This document shows, piece by piece, positions 5,352 through 8,977 of a stretch of DNA of 8,977 bases (positions are counted from its first letter, which is position 1; each line of letters begins with the position of its first letter). The translations under genes and the position numbers were made by a program. Under the pieces are notes generated by a model that worked only from the letters and a program-made list of their open reading frames with translations, ran no database searches and had not been told where the DNA came from. Source of the DNA: Caryophanales bacterium (GTDB lineage: Bacteria; Bacillota_I; Bacilli_A; RF39; UBA660); the NCBI GenBank assembly GCA_016291895.1, contig JAEEZO010000077.1, positions 1-8,977 of the forward strand, given 5' to 3'.

Positions 5352-7112
5352 ATGAAAAACAAAATGATAAAACTAATCATTTGTGGTATTGTTCTAGTTT
5401 TATTACTAGTTCTAGCTGTTTATAGTTTTGTAAAAGCTAATAAAATAGATAATACTATTAGTGAAAATAATAATGTTAAAATTAATGATAATAATGATAT
5501 TGTTGATGATAATAAAGATAGTAATAATGAACCAGTAGAAGATAATCAAAATAATGAAGAAGTAACAGAAAATACTGAAGAAGTTATTGAAAATAATGAA
5601 AAGTCAAATGAAGTAGATAACAAAAAAGAACCTGTTAAAGATAATAAAAAGAAAAATAATGAGACTAAAACAAATAATAATGTAGATAATAACAATGTTA
5701 ATGTGGATAATAATAACAATTTAGATAATAAAGAAGAAATTATAGTTGATGATACACCAATAGATTATAAAATTACTAATGGTGGAAGTTATAATATTAC
5801 AGGTAATTATCGTTGTCTTTATATTAATGCAAGTAGTGAAGTAACTTTAAATCTAAATAATGTTAATATAAATTGTGATAATGGACCAGGAATTAATATT
5901 GAATCTAATAATATAGTAACTGTTAATAGTAGTGGAACAAATACTATATCATCAAAGACTATTGAAGAAAAAGATGGAGCTATCTATTCTAATGGATCTT
6001 TAGTTTTTAATGGAACGGGCTCATTAACTATTAACTCTAATATTGATGGAATTGTTTCCAAAGAAAAAGTTGTTTTTAATAATGGAACATATGTTATTAA
6101 TAGTGAAGATGATGGAATAAGAGGTAAAAACAATATTGAATTTACATCTAGTAATATAAAAGTTAATTCGCAAGGTGATGGCATTAAAAGTAGTGATAAA
6201 AATGATAATAATAAGGGATATATAATTGTCAATAGTGGAACCTTTAATATTACTTCTTCTGGTGATGGCTTTGTTGCATCAAATTATATTAATATAAATA
6301 ATGGAACATTTAATATAAAAACTAAAGATGGTTATAAAAAGAAATCTTTAACAGCTGCTAAAGGTCTTAAAGCAGGAAATAAAATAACTATTAAAAATGG
6401 TAATTTAACTTTTGATACAGCCGATGATGCTATTCATTCTGATAGTGTTATTATAATTAATGGTGGTAGTTTTGTTATACGTTCTGCTGATGATGCTTTT
6501 CATGCTGAACATTCTTTTGAAATAACAAAAGGAAATATCAATATTACAAGTTGCTTTGAAGGAATTGAAAGTCAAATTATTAATATTAAGGGTGGTAATT
6601 TAACAATCAGTGCTAATGATGATGGCATTAATGCCGTTCATCCAACTTTAAGTGATAAAGATACATCACATAGTGGTAGAGTAATATTTACTGGTGGAGT
6701 TACTAGAATTCGCGCAATGAATGATGGTATTGATAGTAATGGATCAATTGAAATAAAATCTGGAGAAGTTTATCTTGAAAGTTTTAGTAATAATGGGGAA
6801 ACATCTCTTGATCATGAATTAGAATTGAAAGTAACTGGAGGAACATTGATTTCTGTTAGTAAAACAGTTGGAAGTGATCCACATGGGGAAATGATATCAA
6901 CAATTCCTATGTTAGTAGTTTATGCATATGGAAGTGGAGATATTAGTTTAGGAAAAATATCATTTAAAACAGCAGTACCAAATTATAAGATGGTTGTAAT
7001 CGCTAGTGATAAACTAGAAGTTGGTGATAATACCTTTACTTATGGTGCTAAGCAAGTAAATGTTATATTAGAAAATAAAGTATTAACGCATGAAATAAAA
7101 GAAAATCGTTAA
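5352..7112 (+). CDS. Membrane-anchored beta-helix carbohydrate-binding protein (Cthe_2159 family)
   Basis: A 586-residue protein with an uncleaved N-terminal membrane anchor (about 6-28), a long Asn/Asp/Glu/Lys-rich linker (30-137) and a right-handed parallel beta-helix (about 138-575). The helix shows turn-by-turn repeats: DDGI (253), GDGI (275), GDGF (304), DDAI (359), DDAF (380), DDGI (423) and NDGI (457), each followed by a strand pair such as INGGSFVI. Acidic turn motifs of this kind bind calcium in the family. These features match the Cthe_2159 (formerly DUF4353) domain, whose founder binds polygalacturonate and cellulose. No lyase catalytic residues are evident, so it is called a binding protein, acting outside the membrane. 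The ATG at 5352 follows a perfect AGGAGGT (5340-5346). It sits just after the sorting-signal protein, perhaps as its partner through terminator readthrough. Confidence 0.9.
   Translation: MKNKMIKLIICGIVLVLLLVLAVYSFVKANKIDNTISENNNVKINDNNDIVDDNKDSNNEPVEDNQNNEEVTENTEEVIENNEKSNEVDNKKEPVKDNKKKNNETKTNNNVDNNNVNVDNNNNLDNKEEIIVDDTPIDYKITNGGSYNITGNYRCLYINASSEVTLNLNNVNINCDNGPGINIESNNIVTVNSSGTNTISSKTIEEKDGAIYSNGSLVFNGTGSLTINSNIDGIVSKEKVVFNNGTYVINSEDDGIRGKNNIEFTSSNIKVNSQGDGIKSSDKNDNNKGYIIVNSGTFNITSSGDGFVASNYININNGTFNIKTKDGYKKKSLTAAKGLKAGNKITIKNGNLTFDTADDAIHSDSVIIINGGSFVIRSADDAFHAEHSFEITKGNINITSCFEGIESQIINIKGGNLTISANDDGINAVHPTLSDKDTSHSGRVIFTGGVTRIRAMNDGIDSNGSIEIKSGEVYLESFSNNGETSLDHELELKVTGGTLISVSKTVGSDPHGEMISTIPMLVVYAYGSGDISLGKISFKTAVPNYKMVVIASDKLEVGDNTFTYGAKQVNVILENKVLTHEIKENR
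5439..5762 (+). repeat. Asn/Asp-rich low-complexity linker (AAT/GAT codons)
   Basis: About 108 codons dominated by AAT, GAT, GAA and AAA encode a disordered stalk between the membrane anchor and the beta-helix. Three Asn-rich blocks occur around residues 108-123 (NNN, NNN, NNNN). It probably spans the cell wall. The near-repetitive DNA is prone to length change. Confidence 0.8.
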
Positions 7113-7116
7113 AGAT

Positions 7117-7139
7117 AATAATAATGTAATTTTATTATT
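7117..7139. other. Weak hairpin after the beta-helix gene
   Basis: An 8-bp A/T-only stem (7117-7124 with 7132-7139) without a T-run follows the stop codon and overlaps the next -35 box. It is too weak to call a terminator with confidence; transcription may run on into the infC leader. Confidence 0.35.
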
Positions 7140-7166
7140 GACAAATATATTTTGATAGTGTATATT
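7138..7166 (+). promoter_or_regulatory. Promoter of the infC operon
   Basis: Consensus -35 TTGACA (7138-7143), a 17-base spacer and -10 TATATT (7161-7166, five of six). Transcription is expected near 7173, giving a leader of about 168 bases before the infC start. Confidence 0.85.
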
Positions 7167-7172
7167 ATTTAA

Positions 7173-7316
7173 GTAATTTAATTAAGGAAAGAGATTTTTA
7201 TCCACCTGATTGCACATAGTAATAGGTAAAGAGCCAATAAGTTTTATTTAATATATACATTATAAAATAATTCTTTTAATTATGGTTTTTAAGTGGATAG
7301 AAATATCCACTTTTTT
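7173..7316 (+). ncRNA. infC-rpmI-rplT attenuator leader (L20-leader type)
   Basis: Three competing structures can be read. A proximal hairpin pairs ACCT (7204-7207) with AGGT (7224-7227), extended by ATT/AAT with a bulged G. A long-range antiterminator pairs TTTTTATCCAC (7195-7205) with GTGGATAGAAA (7293-7303), 11 bp with one G-U. A terminator hairpin uses 7291-7299 with 7304-7312. Folding the proximal hairpin removes bases needed by the antiterminator and so favours termination. In Firmicutes, ribosomal protein bL20 binds the infC leader and causes early termination; that L20 is the ligand here is inference from position. The most conserved-looking part is 7202-7236. Confidence 0.8.
7291..7316 (+). 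terminator. Attenuator terminator upstream of infC
   Basis: A 9-bp perfect stem (AAGTGGATA 7291-7299, TATCCACTT 7304-7312) with a GAAA tetraloop is followed by T to 7316. It lies before the infC start, so it regulates rather than ends the operon. Confidence 0.9.
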
Positions 7317-7326
7317 AATTATTATA

Positions 7327-7343
7327 TGGAGGTGTTTAATATC
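7327..7343 (+). promoter_or_regulatory. Shine-Dalgarno and AUC start codon of infC
   Basis: TGGAGGTG (7327-7334) is the only strong ribosome site here, and the in-frame codon at proper distance is ATC (7341-7343), 8 bases after GGAGG. The in-frame GTG at 7332 is inside the site itself, the ATG at 7326 has no site before it and the GTG at 7293 is in the terminator. Rare AUU/AUC/AUA starts are typical of infC and allow IF3 to repress its own translation. Confidence 0.82.
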
Positions 7344-7865
7344 GCTAACAAGAAGAATGATTTGTTAATTAATGATCAAATCAAAGCGACACAAGTATTA
7401 GTTATAGGACCACATGGTGAACAAGTTGGTGTTAAAAAGTTGGAAGACGCATTAACACTAGCAAGTTATGCTGGATTGGATTTAGTTTTAATGAATCCAA
7501 ATGGTAATCCACCAGTATGCAAAGTTATGGATTACAACAAATTTAGATACGAAAAGAATAAGAAAGAAAAAGAAGCTTTAAAAAGACAAAAAGCAAATTA
7601 TTCTGAAACTAAAGAATTTAGATTAAGTAGTGTTATTGATATTGGAGACTTTAATACGAAAATTAATCAAGTTACTAAATATTTAGTTAAAGGTGACAAG
7701 ATTAAAGTTACAATTCGTTTTAAAGGAAGACAAATGGCACATACAGAATTAGGTCTTGATGTTATGAATCGTTTTGCTGAAAGATTATCTGATATTGCAG
7801 AAGTTTCTGAAAAACCATCACTTGATGGTCGTACTATGACAATGTTATTAACACCAAAGAAATAG
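7341..7865 (+). CDS. infC: Translation initiation factor IF-3
   Basis: IF3 binds the 30S subunit, prevents premature joining of 50S and checks the start codon and initiator tRNA. Starting at ATC 7341, the protein has 174 residues, matching the usual 170-180, and begins (M)ANKKNDLLINDQIKA, as in other IF3 N-termini. The N-domain (about 1-75) contains LVLMNPNGNPPVCKVMDYNKFRYE, read in two parts: NPNGNPPVCKVMDY (52-65) and the family signature KFRYEKNKK (67-75). A Lys/Arg-rich linker helix (73-85) leads to the C-domain (about 90-174), with KEFRLSS, DFNTK, GDKIKVTIRFKGRQMAH and the ending DGRTMTMLLTPKK. Longer frames starting at GTG 7293 or ATG 7326 would run through the attenuator hairpin or lack a ribosome site. 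It is first in the classic infC-rpmI-rplT operon, controlled by the upstream attenuator and probably by its own rare start codon. Confidence 0.95.
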   Translation: MANKKNDLLINDQIKATQVLVIGPHGEQVGVKKLEDALTLASYAGLDLVLMNPNGNPPVCKVMDYNKFRYEKNKKEKEALKRQKANYSETKEFRLSSVIDIGDFNTKINQVTKYLVKGDKIKVTIRFKGRQMAHTELGLDVMNRFAERLSDIAEVSEKPSLDGRTMTMLLTPKK

Positions 7866-7881
7866 AAAGAAGGAGAATATT

Positions 7882-8073
7882 ATGCCAAAATTAAAAACAC
7901 ATAAAGGAACTAAAAAAGTTCTTAAAGTAAGAAAAGGTGGAAGTATTACAATTGGTCATCCAGGATCAAGACATAATACTGGTAAAAAGAATGCAGCATA
8001 CAATCGTGATGCTAGAAAGGGATCAAGCTTATCAAAAGCTGATTACACAAGATTAAAAACATTAATCAAGTAA
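7882..8073 (+). CDS. rpmI: 50S ribosomal protein bL35
   Basis: A 63-residue, very basic ribosomal protein of the large subunit. The N-terminus MPKLKTHKGTKK is diagnostic for bL35 and the C-terminus LSKADYTRLKTLI matches the conserved end. The middle (GHPGSRHNTGKKNAAYNRDARKG, read as GHPGSRHNTGKK then NAAYNRDARKG) differs from the usual SHLLxxKSxKRKRxLR pattern, so this is a divergent member, but length and position between infC and rplT leave little doubt. AAGGAG (7870-7875) lies 6 bases before the ATG, and the spacing of 16 bases to infC shows cotranscription. Confidence 0.95.
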   Translation: MPKLKTHKGTKKVLKVRKGGSITIGHPGSRHNTGKKNAAYNRDARKGSSLSKADYTRLKTLIK

Positions 8074-8086
8074 GAGGTGAACAATA

Positions 8087-8617
8087 ATGGCAAGAGTTAG
8101 AAATGGAGTTGTGACTAAAGCTCGTCACAAAAAAGTATTAAAAGAAGCTCGTGGTTACTTTGGAAGTAAACATAGATTATATAAGTCTGCAAAAGAACAA
8201 TTAATGCATGCTGGAGTTTATGCATATCGTGATCGTCGTCAAAAGAAGAGAGAATTTAGAAAACTTTGGATCGTACGTATTAATGCAGCTTGTAGATTAA
8301 ATGAAATTAGTTACTCAAGATTTATCGAAGGATTAAATAAAGCAGGTGTTGAGGTTAATCGTAAAATGTTATCTGAAATCGCTATTAATGATCCAAAAGC
8401 ATTTAGTAAATTAGTTGAAGTTGCTAAATCAGGTAAAGTAGTTGAAAAGAAAGTAGCTAAAGAAGAAAAAGTAGAAAAGAAAGAAACTGTTAAAGAAGAA
8501 AAGAAAGATTTATCAAGTTTAACAGTTGCTGAATTAAAAGATTTAGCTAAAGAAAAAAATGTTGAAGGATATACTTCAATGAAAAAAGCTGATTTAATTA
8601 AGGCTTTAGAAAAATAA
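8087..8617 (+). CDS. rplT: 50S ribosomal protein bL20 with C-terminal Rho_N-like domain
   Basis: Residues 1-117 are a normal bL20: [52 protein letters not shown] and IAINDPKAF, each in its expected place. bL20 is essential for early 50S assembly, binds 23S rRNA and in Firmicutes represses this operon through the leader. Normal length is 115-120 residues; this one has 176. Residues 118-140 are a Lys/Glu linker ([19 protein letters not shown]), and 141-176 ([18 protein letters not shown], then [16 protein letters not shown]) match the small helix-extension-helix Rho_N/SAP-like nucleic-acid-binding motif found in Rho factor. The extension is in the same frame with no interruption and similar codon use, so it is a real fusion and not a sequencing error. 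GAGGTG (8074-8079) precedes the ATG, 13 bases after rpmI. Confidence 0.96.
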   Translation: MARVRNGVVTKARHKKVLKEARGYFGSKHRLYKSAKEQLMHAGVYAYRDRRQKKREFRKLWIVRINAACRLNEISYSRFIEGLNKAGVEVNRKMLSEIAINDPKAFSKLVEVAKSGKVVEKKVAKEEKVEKKETVKEEKKDLSSLTVAELKDLAKEKNVEGYTSMKKADLIKALEK

Positions 8618-8629
8618 TAAAATAAACAG

Positions 8630-8684
8630 ATTAATGAATTGTTATTCCGAGTGTCCAAAAGGATGGAATAATTTAGAAATTAAT
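8630..8684 (+). ncRNA. Structured leader element before rpsB
   Basis: Three stacked helices can be drawn: ATTAAT 8630-8635 with 8679-8684; GTTATTCC 8641-8648 with GGAATAAT 8665-8672; and GTCC 8653-8656 with GGAT 8661-8664, closed by an AAAA loop. An asymmetric GAGT bulge (8649-8652) separates the upper two. No T-run follows, so it is not a terminator. This GC-richer core stands out in an A+T-rich spacer. A binding site for uS2 (autoregulation) is a plausible inference from its position. Confidence 0.55.
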
Positions 8685-8714
8685 TAAAGAAAAACGAAAA
8701 GGAGAATTATAATT

Positions 8715-8977
8715 ATGACAGTAGTTTCAATGAACTATTTATTAGAAGCAGGTGTTCATTTTGGACATCAAAAAAGAAGATGGAATCCAAAAATGGGAGA
8801 ATACATTTTTGGAGCAAGAGATGATATTTATATCATCGATTTACAAAAAACAGTAGCAAAACTTGAAGAAGCTTATGAAGCTTTAACTAATATTGTTACA
8901 GATGGTGGAAAGGTTATCTTTGTTGGTACAAAGAAACAAGCTCAAGAAGCATGTTTAGAATGTGCTCAAAGAACTAA
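8715..8977 (+). CDS. rpsB: 30S ribosomal protein uS2 (5' part)
   Basis: The first 87 residues of uS2 run off the window end (full length usually about 230-260). Diagnostic features are [22 protein letters not shown] (residues 6-27; [11 protein letters not shown], then RRWNPKM), [15 protein letters not shown] and [13 protein letters not shown]. uS2 joins the 30S subunit late and is needed for bS1 binding. AAGGAG (8699-8704) precedes the ATG by 10 bases. No terminator or clear promoter lies between rplT and rpsB, so it may be transcribed from the infC promoter, whereas rpsB more often heads its own rpsB-tsf operon. Confidence 0.97.
   Translation, partial: MTVVSMNYLLEAGVHFGHQKRRWNPKMGEYIFGARDDIYIIDLQKTVAKLEEAYEALTNIVTDGGKVIFVGTKKQAQEACLECAQRT

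Noticed and set aside
5984..6232. Minus-strand open frame of 82 codons
   Set aside because: It is a shadow of the beta-helix repeats, leucine- and serine-rich by composition, with no start signal.
7293..7340. Longer IF3 reading frame starting at GTG 7293 or ATG 7326
   Set aside because: The GTG lies in the attenuator terminator stem, the ATG has no ribosome site upstream and the added residues are not IF3-like. The SD at 7327-7334 points to ATC 7341.
8311..8658. Minus-strand open frame of 115 codons
   Set aside because: It is antisense to rplT, and its Ser/Phe/Leu/Thr-rich composition mirrors the Lys/Glu linker. It begins within the rpsB leader hairpin.
1..8977. Alternative genetic code (TGA = Trp), suggested by low GC and no TGA stop among the complete genes
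   Set aside because: Tryptophans are encoded by TGG and all conserved genes are intact under the standard code; in code 4 genomes this A+T-rich, TGA would be common inside genes.

Overview
The window is strongly A+T-rich DNA, densely packed with genes that have strong Shine-Dalgarno sites and short hairpin-plus-T-run terminators. All intact reading frames use TGG for tryptophan, which fits the standard bacterial code (11). The mix of an infC-rpmI-rplT cluster with a low-GC Gram-positive leader, a sorting-signal surface protein (VPKTG, membrane helix, basic tail), an Asn-rich beta-helix protein and a manganese riboswitch points to a low-GC Firmicute or Mycoplasmatota-like bacterium that still has a surface-protein anchoring system. 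My best guess is an uncultured gut Bacilli/Erysipelotrichia-type lineage. This is inference; no 16S is present.

Layout: (1) 1-1492: the tail of one gene and a complete second gene encode paralogous two-helix membrane proteins of unknown function, each followed by a terminator with nearly the same stem. A convergent gene for an RNHCP zinc-ribbon protein shares the second terminator. (2) 1536-2578: a near-consensus promoter drives a yybP-ykoY (Mn2+) riboswitch with an overlapping intrinsic terminator. The controlled gene is not a metal exporter but a soluble 257-residue protein I do not recognise. (3) 2590-3251: the PLP-homeostasis protein YggS/YlmE, with its terminator overlapping the stop codon. 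(4) 3286-7112: two cell-surface genes, a multidomain sorting-signal protein and a membrane-anchored parallel beta-helix protein of the Cthe_2159 carbohydrate-binding family. (5) 7138-8977: a promoter and attenuator leader, then infC (AUC start), rpmI, rplT (with an unusual C-terminal Rho_N-like domain), a structured 97-base spacer and the start of rpsB.

The regulatory RNAs are the richest part: a Mn riboswitch with three mutually exclusive helices, an infC attenuator whose antiterminator and terminator can be read directly from the sequence, and a three-helix element in front of rpsB. The most unusual points are the noncanonical riboswitch target and the bL20-Rho_N fusion. I see no mobile element, CRISPR array, tRNA, rRNA or recognisable defence system.
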